From UBA1189 sp045660385 (GTDB taxonomy: Bacteria; Bacteroidota; Bacteroidia; Bacteroidales; Bacteroidaceae): a stretch of 50,798 nt of DNA. The notes beneath the pieces are model-generated. The model saw only the letters and a program-made list of their open reading frames with translations, was not told the origin of the DNA and did no database searches. Made by a program: the position numbers and the translations under genes. This document shows, piece after piece, positions 1 through 8,865 of this stretch. Numbering within the stretch: the first letter of the stretch is position 1; the number at the start of each line of letters is the position of its first letter. The DNA lies in assembly GCA_045660385.1 (NCBI GenBank), contig JAZRDT010000100.1, positions 1 to 50,798 on the forward strand. Reading direction: 5' to 3'.

Positions 1-107
1 TAAGCAATGCTCCCGAGGCTGTAGTAGCTGCCGAGCGTAAGAAACAGGCCGACGCGGAGAGCAAGATCGCTGCCATCAAGGAGAGTCTCGCTAAATTTAC
101 CATTTAA
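1..107 (+). CDS. valS: Valine--tRNA ligase, C-terminal end (5' truncated by window)
   Basis: Only the last 34 codons are present; the reading frame starts at base 3 and stops at TAA 105-107. The residues (SNAPEAVVAAERKKQADAES and on) match the C-terminal coiled-coil arm of bacterial ValRS, where the phrase 'NAPEAVV..ER.K.ADAE.KI' is nearly invariant. That arm contacts tRNA-Val, and the full enzyme charges tRNA-Val in the cytoplasm. The catalytic and editing domains lie outside the window. Identification rests on this tail alone, but the motif is characteristic. Confidence 0.85.
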   Translation, partial: SNAPEAVVAAERKKQADAESKIAAIKESLAKFTI

Positions 108-242
108 CCAATTACAATTTACCATTGATTTGACAATTTAACTATTCCCCAATTTTGCAAAGGCAACGATGATGAAATTGTCAAATTATCCAATCGCCCA
201 ATAAATAGTAAATAGTAAATTGTCAAATTGTAAATAAAGAAG
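108..242. repeat. AT-rich degenerate-repeat spacer downstream of valS
   Basis: No gene is visible. The spacer is made of loosely repeated ACAATTT/AATTGTCAAATT-like units (for example 'caatttaccat', 'gacaatttaac', 'attgtcaaattg'), some in inverted orientation. The same style of filler recurs at 2041-2095, 27763-27795 and 42605-42640. Confidence 0.5.
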
Positions 243-1121
243 ATGAACAAGAAGATTCTGATCCCTATAATTGCAGGTGCCGTGCTCCTCATCGGAGCAC
301 TGGCATTCCTCGGCATCCGTCTCAGTCAGGCTAACAAAGCCAACGAGGAGATGGTGCAGTTCTTCGAGCTGGAAAAGGAGGAGATGGAAAACGAGTATAG
401 TACCTTTGCCACCCAGTACGATGAGATGCAGATACTTGTCAGCAACGACTCTCTCGTAGCCCAGCTCGAGCGTGAGAAGCTTCGCACACAACAGCTGCTT
501 GAGGAGTTGCGTGCTACCAAGGCAAGCAACGCAGCTGAGATCGCCCGACTGAAGAAGGAGCTGAAGACCGTGCGTGCCGTGATGCGTAGCTACGTGGTGC
601 AGATCGATTCGCTCAATCAGGCCAATGCCAAGCTCACCAAGGAGAACAAGCGTGTGCGCACTCAGTATGCCGAGGCTACCAAGCGTGTGGAGGTGCTCCA
701 AGAGGAGGCCAAGAACTTGAGTGATAAGGTTACCCTCGCTGCCCAGCTCGACGCTACGAACATTCGCATTGAACCTCGCAACAAGCGTGCAAAGGAGACC
801 AATAGCGTGAAAAGCGTTGTCAAGTTTGTCATCGACTTCACCATCGTGAAGAATATTACCGCCCCCACGGGTGAGCGCACCATCTATGTGCGCATTGCCA
901 AGCCTGACGGTTCGGTCCTCACTAAGAACGCTTCGCATACCTTCAAGTATGAGAATACCAAGCTTGAATATAGTATCAAGAAGGTAATCGAATACACCGG
1001 CGAGGAGCAGGCCGTTACCGTATACTGGGACGTAGAGGAGTTCCTCAACCCGGGCGAATACACTGTATATCTCTTCTCCGATGGGGTGATGATTGGCGAG
1101 CGCAGCTTCACAATGGAATAA
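243..1121 (+). CDS. Membrane-anchored coiled-coil protein, function unknown
   Basis: 292 residues. An N-terminal hydrophobic segment (about residues 5-26, IPIIAGAVLLIGALAFLGI) has few charges before it and no clear cleavage site, so it looks like a signal anchor placing the rest in the periplasm. Residues about 30-175 are highly charged with heptad-like spacing (long runs of E, K, Q, L), predicting a long coiled coil. Residues about 190-292 form a beta-rich globular C-terminal domain ('GERTIYVRIAKPDGSVL', 'GEYTVYLFSDGVMIGE'). I recognise it as a conserved Bacteroidales hypothetical but know no function. It follows valS on the same strand and ends at a strong hairpin (1146-1181). It could be a structural or scaffolding envelope protein; this is inference. 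Confidence 0.75.
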   Translation: MNKKILIPIIAGAVLLIGALAFLGIRLSQANKANEEMVQFFELEKEEMENEYSTFATQYDEMQILVSNDSLVAQLEREKLRTQQLLEELRATKASNAAEIARLKKELKTVRAVMRSYVVQIDSLNQANAKLTKENKRVRTQYAEATKRVEVLQEEAKNLSDKVTLAAQLDATNIRIEPRNKRAKETNSVKSVVKFVIDFTIVKNITAPTGERTIYVRIAKPDGSVLTKNASHTFKYENTKLEYSIKKVIEYTGEEQAVTVYWDVEEFLNPGEYTVYLFSDGVMIGERSFTME

Positions 1122-1145
1122 ACAGTTGGAAGAAACGATCATATG

Positions 1146-1181
1146 ACACAAAAGGCATACCCGCGGGTATGCCTTTTGTGT
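1146..1181. terminator. Perfect 36-bp palindrome, bidirectional terminator
   Basis: ACACAAAAGGCATACCCG is followed directly by its exact reverse complement. A-rich and T-rich flanks on the arms let it act on either strand. It lies between the convergent coiled-coil gene (+) and panB (-). Confidence 0.8.
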
Positions 1182-1201
1182 TGTATTCTTTGTTGCTGTT
1201 C

Positions 1202-2020
1202 TTAATATTGCTCCGTCTCGTTGGGGAAGTCGCCACTCTTGACATCTTCGACATAGTGGCCTACCGCTTCGGTTACGATGGTGAAGAGATCGGCATAGCG
1301 GCGAAGGAAACGGGGGCTGAAGTCGTTGGTCATACCCAGCATATCGCTCACAACGAGTACCTGACCATCGACACCGCCTCCGGCACCGATGCCAATGACG
1401 GGAATGGTGAGCTCTGAGGCTACGCGTGCAGCGAGTTCGGCAGGTATCTTCTCTAATACGATAGCAAAGCAACCGGCCTCCTCGAGAAGGTGTGCGTCGC
1501 GGATGAGCTTTTCGGCTTCATCTTCACCCTTGGCGCGTACGGCATAGGTGCCAAACTTGTTGATAGACTGAGGCATCAGACCGAGGTGTCCCATGACGGG
1601 AATGCCGGCTGCGAGGATGCGCTTCACTGAGGGGAGTATCTCTTCACCGCCTTCGAGCTTGAGTGAGTCGGCGTGGGTAATCTTCATGATCTGTATAGCG
1701 TTGTTTACAGCATCGATATCGCTTGCCTGATAGGTGCCGAAGGGCATGTCTACCACAACGAGTGCACGCTTTACGGCCTTTACTACCGACTTGCCGTGAT
1801 AGATCATCTGGTCTAAGGTGATGGGGAGGGTTGTTACGTTACCTGCCATGACGTTTGAGGCCGAGTCTCCCACGAGGATGACGTCAATTCCTGCGCGGTC
1901 GACAAGTGAAGCCATAGTAAAATCGTATGAGGTGAGCATGCTGATCTTTTCGCCTCGTTGTTTCATCTCAGCCAGTCGGTGTGTGGTCACCTTGCGGCGG
2001 TCGTCACTGATGTATGCCAT
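1202..2020 (-). CDS. panB: 3-methyl-2-oxobutanoate hydroxymethyltransferase
   Basis: 272 residues. PanB transfers a hydroxymethyl group from 5,10-methylene-THF to alpha-ketoisovalerate to make ketopantoate, the first step of pantothenate/CoA synthesis, in the cytoplasm with a divalent metal. Family signatures are all present in order: LTSYDF, the metal site VGDSASNV, MPFGTY, KLEGG, GHLGLMPQS, and LEKIP carrying the catalytic Glu. A longer frame reaches back to 2053, but the family start MAYISDDRRKVTTHRL at 2020 is preferred because the extra 11 residues are non-conserved and derive from the AT-rich spacer. No panC or panD is adjacent. The coaX gene at 14.6-15.4 kb belongs to the same pathway. 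Confidence 0.95.
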   Translation of the reverse strand: MAYISDDRRKVTTHRLAEMKQRGEKISMLTSYDFTMASLVDRAGIDVILVGDSASNVMAGNVTTLPITLDQMIYHGKSVVKAVKRALVVVDMPFGTYQASDIDAVNNAIQIMKITHADSLKLEGGEEILPSVKRILAAGIPVMGHLGLMPQSINKFGTYAVRAKGEDEAEKLIRDAHLLEEAGCFAIVLEKIPAELAARVASELTIPVIGIGAGGGVDGQVLVVSDMLGMTNDFSPRFLRRYADLFTIVTEAVGHYVEDVKSGDFPNETEQY

Positions 2021-2164
2021 AGGGAAGTTTTTTTTAGAATTCACAATTGACAATCCGTAATTGACAATTTAAAATTAACAGTTAAAAATTAAAACAGACT
2101 GATGTCTTGATGTGATTTGTTTGTGAGTGCAAAATTAACACTTATTTGCATAACGGCAATGATA

Positions 2165-2191
2165 AAGGGGGAAGATTTTGTCTTCCCCCTT
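2165..2191 (-). terminator. Hairpin terminator downstream of the MFS gene
   Basis: Stem AAGGGGGAAGA (2165-2175) pairs with TCTTCCCCCTT (2181-2191) across a 5-nt loop. Read on the minus strand it ends in a T-rich tract, 30 bp after the stop of the MFS gene. Confidence 0.7.
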
Positions 2192-2220
2192 CGTGTTATG
2201 TCGCTCTATAGCGTGTGTGC

Positions 2221-3663
2221 TTAGAGTTCGATCTTCTTGTAGCGCGGTACGAGCACCTTCATGATGGTCCAACCGATGAGGTAGGCCACGCCGCAGAAGG
2301 TAAACATTACCATGTAACCAGCCTCTTTACCGGTGTAACCGAAGAGTTCGAGGCCTGTCTGTGCGCTATAGTCGAAGAGTGCACCAGCGCTCTTCTGGAT
2401 GATGAACGAGCCGATACCACCAGCCATACCGCCAATACCGGTGATGGTTGCAATCATGGTCTTGGGGAACATGTCGCCGATGGTAGAGAAGAGGTTAGCG
2501 CTCCAAGCCTGGTGAGCTGCGCCTGCAATACCGATGAGCACTACGGGATACCACATTGATACGTGTGCCAAAGGCTGTGCTGCGAGTGCTACGAGGGGGA
2601 AGAAGGCGAAGATGAGCATTGAGAGCATGCGGCCTGCATAGGGATCCATCTTTTTCTTGTCGATGAAGATGGTGGGCAGATAGCCACCGAGGATTGAAAT
2701 CATCACGATGAGGTAGAGCAAGCCCAATGCCAACTGGAACTGAGGATCGGTAGAGGCCAGTCCGTAGGTTGTCTTCAAATAGGAGGGCATCCAGAAGAGG
2801 AAGAACCACCATACGCCGTCGGTCATAAACTTACCTACGATGAAAGCCCATGTCTGGCGATACTTGAAGCAACCGGCGAGTGATACCTTCTTTGCAGGTT
2901 CCTCTTCTGCTACGGGTGCCTCGGGTGTAGCTGCATCGTCCGAAAGGATATAGGCCAACTCAGCCTTGTTCACGGCAGGGTTCTGCTCGGGACGCTTGTA
3001 GATGAATTGCCAGAAGCCCATCCATACGAAACCGAGTCCACCAATGATGATGAACGATGCCTCCCAGCCCCACTTGGCTGCCAAGGGAGGAATACAGAAG
3101 GGTGCGATGAGGGCACCGATGGTACTACCTGCGTTGAAGATTGAGGTAGCGAAGGCACGGTCGCGCTTGGGGAAGTATTCGGCAACGGCCTTGTTGGCTG
3201 CGGGGAAGTTACCTGCCTCACCAAGGGCAAGCACACAACGTGCGATGATGAAGAGGTACGAACTGATGAGTGCGATGCGTGCCACCACTTCGGCATCGGT
3301 AACCAAGCGCATAGCCTCGGCATTGGGAAGACCTACCGCGCCTTGAGTGATGATTCCGCAGAGCGCGTGGATACATGCACCGAACGACCATACGCCGATA
3401 GCCCACATGAAACCCTTCTTGGTACCCATCCAGTCTACAAACTTACCAGCCACGAGCATGGCGATGGCGTAGAAGAGAGAGAAGATACCGGTGATGTTAC
3501 CGTAGTCAGAGTCGGTCCAATGGAATTCGGGACGGATGAAGTCCTCAAAGGTCAATGACAATACCTGGCGGTCGAGGTAGTTGATGGTTGTTGCAAAGAA
3601 CAACATTGCACAAATGGTCCAACGGAAGTTGGTCATCTTGGCATTTCCTGTTTGTTTACCCAT
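2221..3663 (-). CDS. MFS transporter, hexuronate (ExuT-like, ACS) family
   Basis: 480 residues with about 12 hydrophobic segments. The early motif NYLDRQVLSLTFEDFI and the loop 'GKFVDWMGTKKGFMWAIGVWS' match the anion:cation symporter branch of the major facilitator superfamily, whose typical members import galacturonate/glucuronate with protons. A cytoplasmic central loop (about residues 225-260) is rich in E, P and A. The start MGKQTGNAKMTNFRWT at 3663 is chosen over an upstream ATG at 3708 because a consensus promoter (3706-3736) overlaps the latter. Substrate specificity cannot be read from sequence; no uronate isomerase or reductase genes flank it. It sits downstream of murF-alr but has its own promoter. 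Confidence 0.88.
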   Translation of the reverse strand: MGKQTGNAKMTNFRWTICAMLFFATTINYLDRQVLSLTFEDFIRPEFHWTDSDYGNITGIFSLFYAIAMLVAGKFVDWMGTKKGFMWAIGVWSFGACIHALCGIITQGAVGLPNAEAMRLVTDAEVVARIALISSYLFIIARCVLALGEAGNFPAANKAVAEYFPKRDRAFATSIFNAGSTIGALIAPFCIPPLAAKWGWEASFIIIGGLGFVWMGFWQFIYKRPEQNPAVNKAELAYILSDDAATPEAPVAEEEPAKKVSLAGCFKYRQTWAFIVGKFMTDGVWWFFLFWMPSYLKTTYGLASTDPQFQLALGLLYLIVMISILGGYLPTIFIDKKKMDPYAGRMLSMLIFAFFPLVALAAQPLAHVSMWYPVVLIGIAGAAHQAWSANLFSTIGDMFPKTMIATITGIGGMAGGIGSFIIQKSAGALFDYSAQTGLELFGYTGKEAGYMVMFTFCGVAYLIGWTIMKVLVPRYKKIEL

Positions 3664-3705
3664 GATTTTAGTGTTTCTTTTGTTGTTAGTTGTTTGTTTT
3701 GAGTG

Positions 3706-3736
3706 CAAAGATAATGCATTTTTTCAATTCGTCAAA
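3706..3736 (-). promoter_or_regulatory. Bacteroidetes-type promoter for the MFS gene
   Basis: On the minus strand: TTTG (-33 box, 3733-3736), 19-bp spacer, TATCTTTG (-7 box, 3706-3713), then a leader of about 40 nt to the ATG at 3663. The -33 box lies only 4 bp beyond the murF-alr stop codon. It decides the MFS start. Confidence 0.7.
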
Positions 3737-3739
3737 ATA

Positions 3740-6214
3740 TCAGTTCTCTACCATGTATATCCTGCGTACGCGGGTGGAGATACCTGTGAGCACCTCGTAT
3801 GGGATGGTGTCGAGCCATTGGGCCAACTGCGTCACGGGTAGGGTGGGACCGAATATTTCTACACTGTCGCCCTCGTGGCAGGGGATGTCGGTGACATCAA
3901 TCATGCAAACATCCATGCAGATATTGCCTACGTAGGGAGCTGGCTGTCCATTCACGATGCAGTATCCGCGTCCGTTACCCAATCGGCGGTTTAGTCCGTC
4001 GGCATATCCTATGGGAAGCGATGCAATGCGTGAGGGGCGTGTGAGCTGTCCGCGTCGGCTGTAGCCTACGGTTTCGTTTTCGGGCACCTCGTGTATTTGC
4101 AGAATGGTGCTTTTGAGTGTGCTGATAGGGTGCAGCAAGCGGTCACCTACGGGGCTGATGCCATAGAGTCCGAGGCCCAAGCGCACCATGTCGTGATGAT
4201 ACTCGGGGAAGCGTTCGATGCCGGCCGAGTTGCATAGGTGCCGCAATATCTTATGGGGGAAGGCAGCCTGTAACGTGTCGGCAGCCTGCTGGAAGCGTGC
4301 GGCTTGCAGGTGGGTAAAGGCGTCGAGGTCGGTGCTGTCGCTACCGGCCAGATGCGAGAATACCGAGCGCGGTATCACCGCTTTCTGTCTGTTGAGTCGC
4401 TCGATGAGATGCGGCATATCGTCGGGTGCAAACCCCAGACGGCTCATGCCCGTGTCAATCTTGATGTGTACAGGGTAGTTGACATATCCTTCGTGTTCGC
4501 AGGCATGTATCATGGCATCGAGCAGACCGAAGCTATAGATCTCGGGTTCCAGATGGTTGTCGAAGAGGGCCTTGAAGGCTGTCATCTCGGGGTTCATTAC
4601 CAATATGTTGGCTGTGATTCCCGCCTTGCGTAACTGTTCGCCTTCGTCGGCCACAGCTACGGCTAGGTAGTCCACGCGGTGGTCTTGCAAGGTCTTGGCT
4701 ATCTCGTAGAAGCCTGCTCCATAGGCGAAGGCCTTCACCATGCATACCGTCTTCGTTGTGGGTTGCATCATGCTGCGGTAGTGGTTGAGGTTAGCCACCA
4801 TGGCATCGAGGTCGATTTCGAGCGTGGTTTCGTGCACCTTCAGTGTGAGCCAATCGGCAATGCGGTCAAAGCCAAAGCTCCGCGATCCTTTGACGAGCAC
4901 CAGTGAACGGCGCAGTGTGCGCAGTTCGTCGGATTGGAGAAATTCCTCCGTAGTTTCATAGAACGATGCCTGTATGCTGAATCGTGACGCCGAGGCACTG
5001 ATTTCGGGACCTATACCGATGATACGATCTACGCCACGGCTTTCGGCCAGTGTTGCCACCTTGCGGTAGAGCGAGCGGCTAGGCTTGCCCGTTTGTAGCA
5101 GATCGGATAGGATGAGTACGCGTTGGCGTCCCTCACGCTCGGGGCGGCGAGCCATGAAGTCAAGTGCGATGTCAAGCGAGGCAAGGTCCGAGTTGTACGA
5201 GTCGTTGATGAGCGTGCATCCGTTCTTACCCTCCTTCACTTCGAGTCGCATGGCAACAGGCTCCAGCAATGCCATGCGCCGTGCTATCTCCTCCATGGGG
5301 ATCACAAGGTATAGGCACACGGCGAGGCAGTGTATCGAATTCTCCACCGATGCCTCGTCGGTGAAGGGAATGGTGTATTCACCTGGCAGTCCCAAGTAGT
5401 TGTATCGTATGGTCGTACTATTCTCTCCCTTGGCTACCGAGGCGATATATAGAGGCTTGTCGCTGTTTTGACGCGACCATGCTATCTCGCGTGCCGTCTG
5501 CACCGATAGTTCCACGGCTTGTGCTATGAGTGGGTCGTCGTTGTTGTAGATGACGACCTCGCAGTCGCGGCATAGTTCCAACTTTTCACGGCATTTGTCG
5601 AGTTCGCTCACGAAGTTCTCCTGATGGGCACCTCCTAGGTTGGTGAGCAATCCGATGGTAGGTCTTATGATACGTTGCAGACGTTTCATTTCTCCCATGC
5701 GCGATATACCCGCTTCGATGAGGGCAATGTCCGTCGCCTCGTCTATTTGCCACACTGAGAGTGGTACACCCACCTGTGAGTTATAGCTTCGGGGTGAGCG
5801 TGCTACGCGCTTGTCGGGAGCCAGTAGTTGTGCCAGCCACTCCTTCACCACCGTCTTTCCATTACTGCCGGTGATGCCCACTACGGGTATCTGGTATTGC
5901 GATCGGTGCTTGCGACCTAATTGTTGCAAGGCTGCCAGCGTGTCGTCTACGAGGAGGAAGGCCGCCTGCGGCATGCGTGCCAGTTCGTCGGCTGTGGGAA
6001 GTGCCGATACCACAAACTGGCGTACACCACGTCCATAGAGGTCGGCAATGTAGCGGTGTCCGTCGCCTCGTTTTGTTACCAAGGCAAAAAAAAGCGTCTC
6101 CTCGGGCATGCTCAACGATCGGCTGTCGGTAAGTAGCCATTTCGCCGTACCCGTGTGCGAACCAATGAGTTCGGCACCTATGAGCGTAGCTATGTATTCG
6201 GTAGTGTATGGCAT
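3740..6214 (-). CDS. murF-alr: Bifunctional MurF / alanine racemase fusion
   Basis: 824 residues with two enzymes fused. Residues 1-455 are UDP-MurNAc-tripeptide:D-Ala-D-Ala ligase: ATP P-loop GITGSNGKT at 113-121, 'TNLGGAHQENF' at 191-201 and INDSYN at 337-342. It adds D-Ala-D-Ala to complete the peptidoglycan precursor. Residues about 463-824 are a PLP-dependent alanine racemase: Schiff-base lysine K494 in MVKAFAYGAG and catalytic tyrosine Y737 in LPIGYADG, followed by VGNICMD. It supplies D-Ala. The fusion is a known Bacteroidetes arrangement that couples substrate supply to use. Both active sites look intact. It starts 26 bp after the stop of the upstream transglutaminase gene, so it may be co-transcribed with it. 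Confidence 0.95.
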   Translation of the reverse strand: MPYTTEYIATLIGAELIGSHTGTAKWLLTDSRSLSMPEETLFFALVTKRGDGHRYIADLYGRGVRQFVVSALPTADELARMPQAAFLLVDDTLAALQQLGRKHRSQYQIPVVGITGSNGKTVVKEWLAQLLAPDKRVARSPRSYNSQVGVPLSVWQIDEATDIALIEAGISRMGEMKRLQRIIRPTIGLLTNLGGAHQENFVSELDKCREKLELCRDCEVVIYNNDDPLIAQAVELSVQTAREIAWSRQNSDKPLYIASVAKGENSTTIRYNYLGLPGEYTIPFTDEASVENSIHCLAVCLYLVIPMEEIARRMALLEPVAMRLEVKEGKNGCTLINDSYNSDLASLDIALDFMARRPEREGRQRVLILSDLLQTGKPSRSLYRKVATLAESRGVDRIIGIGPEISASASRFSIQASFYETTEEFLQSDELRTLRRSLVLVKGSRSFGFDRIADWLTLKVHETTLEIDLDAMVANLNHYRSMMQPTTKTVCMVKAFAYGAGFYEIAKTLQDHRVDYLAVAVADEGEQLRKAGITANILVMNPEMTAFKALFDNHLEPEIYSFGLLDAMIHACEHEGYVNYPVHIKIDTGMSRLGFAPDDMPHLIERLNRQKAVIPRSVFSHLAGSDSTDLDAFTHLQAARFQQAADTLQAAFPHKILRHLCNSAGIERFPEYHHDMVRLGLGLYGISPVGDRLLHPISTLKSTILQIHEVPENETVGYSRRGQLTRPSRIASLPIGYADGLNRRLGNGRGYCIVNGQPAPYVGNICMDVCMIDVTDIPCHEGDSVEIFGPTLPVTQLAQWLDTIPYEVLTGISTRVRRIYMVEN

Positions 6215-6240
6215 GTGTCGGATTGAGGCCCAAGGTCTGT

Positions 6241-7476
6241 TTATAGGGTGATGTTTTTGATGCCGCTAGGTACACCGCGTATGATTTCCACATCTTTCGG
6301 GCAGTTGTATAGTGCGTTGCTGGCAATCTCTGCGTCGGTTGGGATGTATACGCGCTTTAATTTTGGACAGTTCTCAATGGCATAGCTTTCGATTTGCTTG
6401 GTACCCTCGGGGAAGCATATCTCCTCCACGGCCATGTGATTGTATATGGTGTTTTTCTCTACTTTCTCCATGGGCATCAGTTCGATGAATTTCATTCCAC
6501 CGGGAATGTAGTAAAGTTGCGCTTCATCACCATTCTTACGGTATACTACGCCTTTGTAGTCCATTAGTGATGCATTAGCCTCGTCTATGTATATGGCTTG
6601 CAGGTGGGTTCCTCGTGTGGTGAGACTCATGTTGTATGTTTCACCGAAGGTGGTGATATTCTCGCCCATGTAAATCTCGGTAATCTCCTCGGGCAGATCC
6701 ACGGCAGGGTTGAACGAACTAATCACAAATCCGCCTACGCTGTAGGGGACGATGAGCGGATTGCTATTGGTGGTTACCTTGTGTACGTTGAGTGTGTAGT
6801 TATAGTAGCGGTAGATGGCGCAGTCATCGCTGAAGAGGTCCACGTCGGCCTCTGACGGTATGAGGTGGGTGTAATTCCCCGTGTTCTTCATTGGGAATGA
6901 GCCTCCGTTGGTGGGGTCGCTTACCTCCCATACGCCATCGGTGCAGGCATAGGCCCAAGCGTGTCCTCCCCACACGCTCGGAGTGCTTAGGTACCCGTTT
7001 ATGAGTACAGCGGGTATGCCTTGTGTATGGCACATCACAGTGAGCAGGTTGGCATATCCCTCACACACGGCCTTTTTATTGGTAAATACTGCGTATGGGT
7101 CGTTGTCGCTGAGCTCATATTTCACGTTGCTTACGATCCATCTGAAGATGTCCTGGTACTTCTCCGTCTGTGAGTTCTTGCTCTTCACCAGATTAGTGGT
7201 GAAGGTTGCTATCTCCTGATATTGCTCGTCGGTGATGTTGATGCGTCCGAGCGAGGTGATGATCTCAGGCCCTGTGGCTTCAAACAACGCCTTTAGGTTC
7301 TCGGCAGGGCTGCCGTTGAGTTGTTTCGACTTATCCGGTTCGGCAAAGGTGGGGGCAAAGTAGGTTTCGGTCGATATGGCCGATGCCTGCTCTACGATAT
7401 TTTCTGCTTCACATGCGGCTAGTGCAGTGCTTGCAGCCATGGCCAGCATCAAGTAATGTGCCTTGAGTCTTTTCAT
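6241..7476 (-). CDS. Transglutaminase-like lipoprotein with LRR_5-like C-terminus
   Basis: 411 residues. The signal peptide ends in a lipobox (ALAAC, lipidated Cys22), so the protein is an exported lipoprotein. A transglutaminase-like core carries the Cys-His-Asp triad: C138 in KKAVCEGYANL, H172 in GGHAWAY and D187 in EVSDPT. The C-terminal about 150 residues resemble BspA-type leucine-rich repeats ('AVEEICFPEGTKQIESYAIENCPKLKRVYIP'). Such proteins are plausibly extracellular or periplasmic peptidases or crosslinking enzymes; the substrate is unknown. The start at 7476 is chosen because a promoter (7521-7552) covers the more upstream ATG at 7551. Confidence 0.82.
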   Translation of the reverse strand: MKRLKAHYLMLAMAASTALAACEAENIVEQASAISTETYFAPTFAEPDKSKQLNGSPAENLKALFEATGPEIITSLGRINITDEQYQEIATFTTNLVKSKNSQTEKYQDIFRWIVSNVKYELSDNDPYAVFTNKKAVCEGYANLLTVMCHTQGIPAVLINGYLSTPSVWGGHAWAYACTDGVWEVSDPTNGGSFPMKNTGNYTHLIPSEADVDLFSDDCAIYRYYNYTLNVHKVTTNSNPLIVPYSVGGFVISSFNPAVDLPEEITEIYMGENITTFGETYNMSLTTRGTHLQAIYIDEANASLMDYKGVVYRKNGDEAQLYYIPGGMKFIELMPMEKVEKNTIYNHMAVEEICFPEGTKQIESYAIENCPKLKRVYIPTDAEIASNALYNCPKDVEIIRGVPSGIKNITL

Positions 7477-7520
7477 TGTCGTTTTCTTTTTATGGATGTA
7501 GTGCTTAATCATTGGTTCTG

Positions 7521-7552
7521 CAAAAATAGCAAATCTCTTTGTCTCTTGCAAA
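7521..7552 (-). promoter_or_regulatory. Promoter of the transglutaminase-like gene
   Basis: Minus strand: TTTG (7549-7552), 20-bp spacer, TATTTTTG (7521-7528), with the ATG 45 bp further on. Matches the Bacteroidetes -33/-7 consensus. Confidence 0.65.
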
Positions 7553-7640
7553 TTCGTTATCGTTTAATGAAACGGGATGATGTTTATTGGTGTACGGAAA
7601 GCGTTAATCATGAATATTAAGGCTCAAACCGCATAATCAA

Positions 7641-8636
7641 TTAAACGATTTCCAATCTCTCCGTCAACGCTGCCATTTCCGTTTCCACCTCCAGGTAAGG
7701 GTACTTTTCTTTGAGTTCCATTATTTTCAGCATGTGTTGACGTATAAAATCCTTGTACTCTTTCCTTTCTGGATGGAAAGGACGGTGGGCGAGTGCTCGT
7801 GTCACCTTATCCCATTGTGTTATGAAGTTTTGTGCTTCGCGGTGCGTCATGTGCTCTACAAATCGTTCCCATACATACTCTACCGCCTGAGGCGAGGGGT
7901 GTACCATGTCGTCGGCATAAAAGCGGTAGTCGCGCAGTTCATCCATCAGGATCTCGTAGGCTGGGAAGTAGTGGATCCGGTCGGGAAAGCGGTGGCATAG
8001 TTCGTCTACGGCCAGCAGTAGAGTCGACTTGCTCAGTTGGTTGCCATGCAGCGTGTCTTTCAGATGACGCACCGGGCTCACGGAGACTATCATGCGTAGC
8101 GTGGGATTTACCTTCCATAGTCGGCCTAGCATGGTGGCCAAGGCTTCCACGCTCTCCTCGATGGTCAGCCGTTGACGCGTGAAGGCGCGTTCGGGTACCT
8201 TGTGACAGTTTCCCACTACCTGACCTGTTTCGTTCAAACGGTATACCCATGCTGTTCCCAGTGTCAGGATGAGCATGTCGGCCTGTGCCAGCATTTGGCT
8301 TCCTGAGGCGAGGCTCTCGTTGATCTGTTGCAAGGCCGTTCCCTTGTCGGGGTGCGCATAGCGGCTATGATGCATCCAAGTGCTCCATCCTCCGTGAGGG
8401 TATAGCGTGAGATCATCCTCGGTGTAGGGCTGTGCAGTCATGAGTCTACTCATGGCTTCGGCTATCGAGAGCGGATTATACAACACGCCGAAGGGGTTCA
8501 CTACCGTGCGCCACTTCATCTCGCTGAGCCGTGCACCGATGTGTTCGGCAAAGCACGACCCCATAACCAATAGTCGGTCGCTATGCCTTAGTGCAGGCTG
8601 CAAGGGGGTGATGTGGGTGGGAGTGAGGAGTTGCAT
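7641..8636 (-). CDS. GSCFA domain protein (putative SGNH-like esterase)
   Basis: 331 residues. The family-naming motif GSCFAEHIGARL is at residues 26-37, followed by 'NPFGVLYNPLSI', and the conserved 'ILTLGTAWVYR' and 'VSPVRHLKDT' blocks; near the C-terminus 'YADDMVHPSPQAVEYVWE' resembles the catalytic Asp/His block of SGNH hydrolases. GSCFA proteins are related to SGNH/GDSL esterases, some acting on polysaccharide acylation, but this one has no demonstrated substrate. No signal peptide is evident. It is a single gene with its own promoter (8664-8694) and a leader of about 28 nt. Confidence 0.88.
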   Translation of the reverse strand: MQLLTPTHITPLQPALRHSDRLLVMGSCFAEHIGARLSEMKWRTVVNPFGVLYNPLSIAEAMSRLMTAQPYTEDDLTLYPHGGWSTWMHHSRYAHPDKGTALQQINESLASGSQMLAQADMLILTLGTAWVYRLNETGQVVGNCHKVPERAFTRQRLTIEESVEALATMLGRLWKVNPTLRMIVSVSPVRHLKDTLHGNQLSKSTLLLAVDELCHRFPDRIHYFPAYEILMDELRDYRFYADDMVHPSPQAVEYVWERFVEHMTHREAQNFITQWDKVTRALAHRPFHPERKEYKDFIRQHMLKIMELKEKYPYLEVETEMAALTERLEIV

Positions 8637-8663
8637 AGGACTTGTGTATTGTGTTTAATGATG

Positions 8664-8694
8664 CAAAAATATAAATAAAAGGTCGAATTACAAA
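8664..8694 (-). promoter_or_regulatory. Promoter of the GSCFA gene
   Basis: Minus strand: TTTG (8691-8694), 19-bp spacer, TATTTTTG (8664-8671), with the ATG 28 bp downstream. Confidence 0.65.
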
Positions 8695-8752
8695 GGGTGA
8701 GAAATGAAAGTTAATGTCGCGTCGCGAGGTATATATTTTTGTATCCAATAAA

Positions 8753-8780
8753 AATTCCCCTTCCAGCTGGAAGGGGAATT
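8753..8780. terminator. Perfect 28-bp palindrome, terminator of the ppiD-like gene
   Basis: AATTCCCCTTCCAG is joined to its exact reverse complement and followed on the minus strand by TTTTATTGG. It lies 86 bp after the stop of the foldase gene. The 8781-8865 stretch between holds a GTTGACC-type repeat (8842-8860) and no gene. Confidence 0.75.
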
Positions 8781-8865
8781 CCTTTTCTTAATGTTGTGCT
8801 GTGTTATTTCTTAATGAAGGACGGCTAAACCAACTTTTGGGCGTCGGTTGTTGACCGTTGACTAT

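Noticed and set aside
186..1472. 428-codon minus-strand frame opposite the coiled-coil gene and panB
   Set aside because: Crosses a terminator palindrome and two real genes; no family resemblance.
5862..6326. 154-codon open frame antisense-shifted over murF-alr and the preceding gene
   Set aside because: Overlaps a well-conserved enzyme; its translation is low-complexity H/R/T-rich and looks like a frame shadow.
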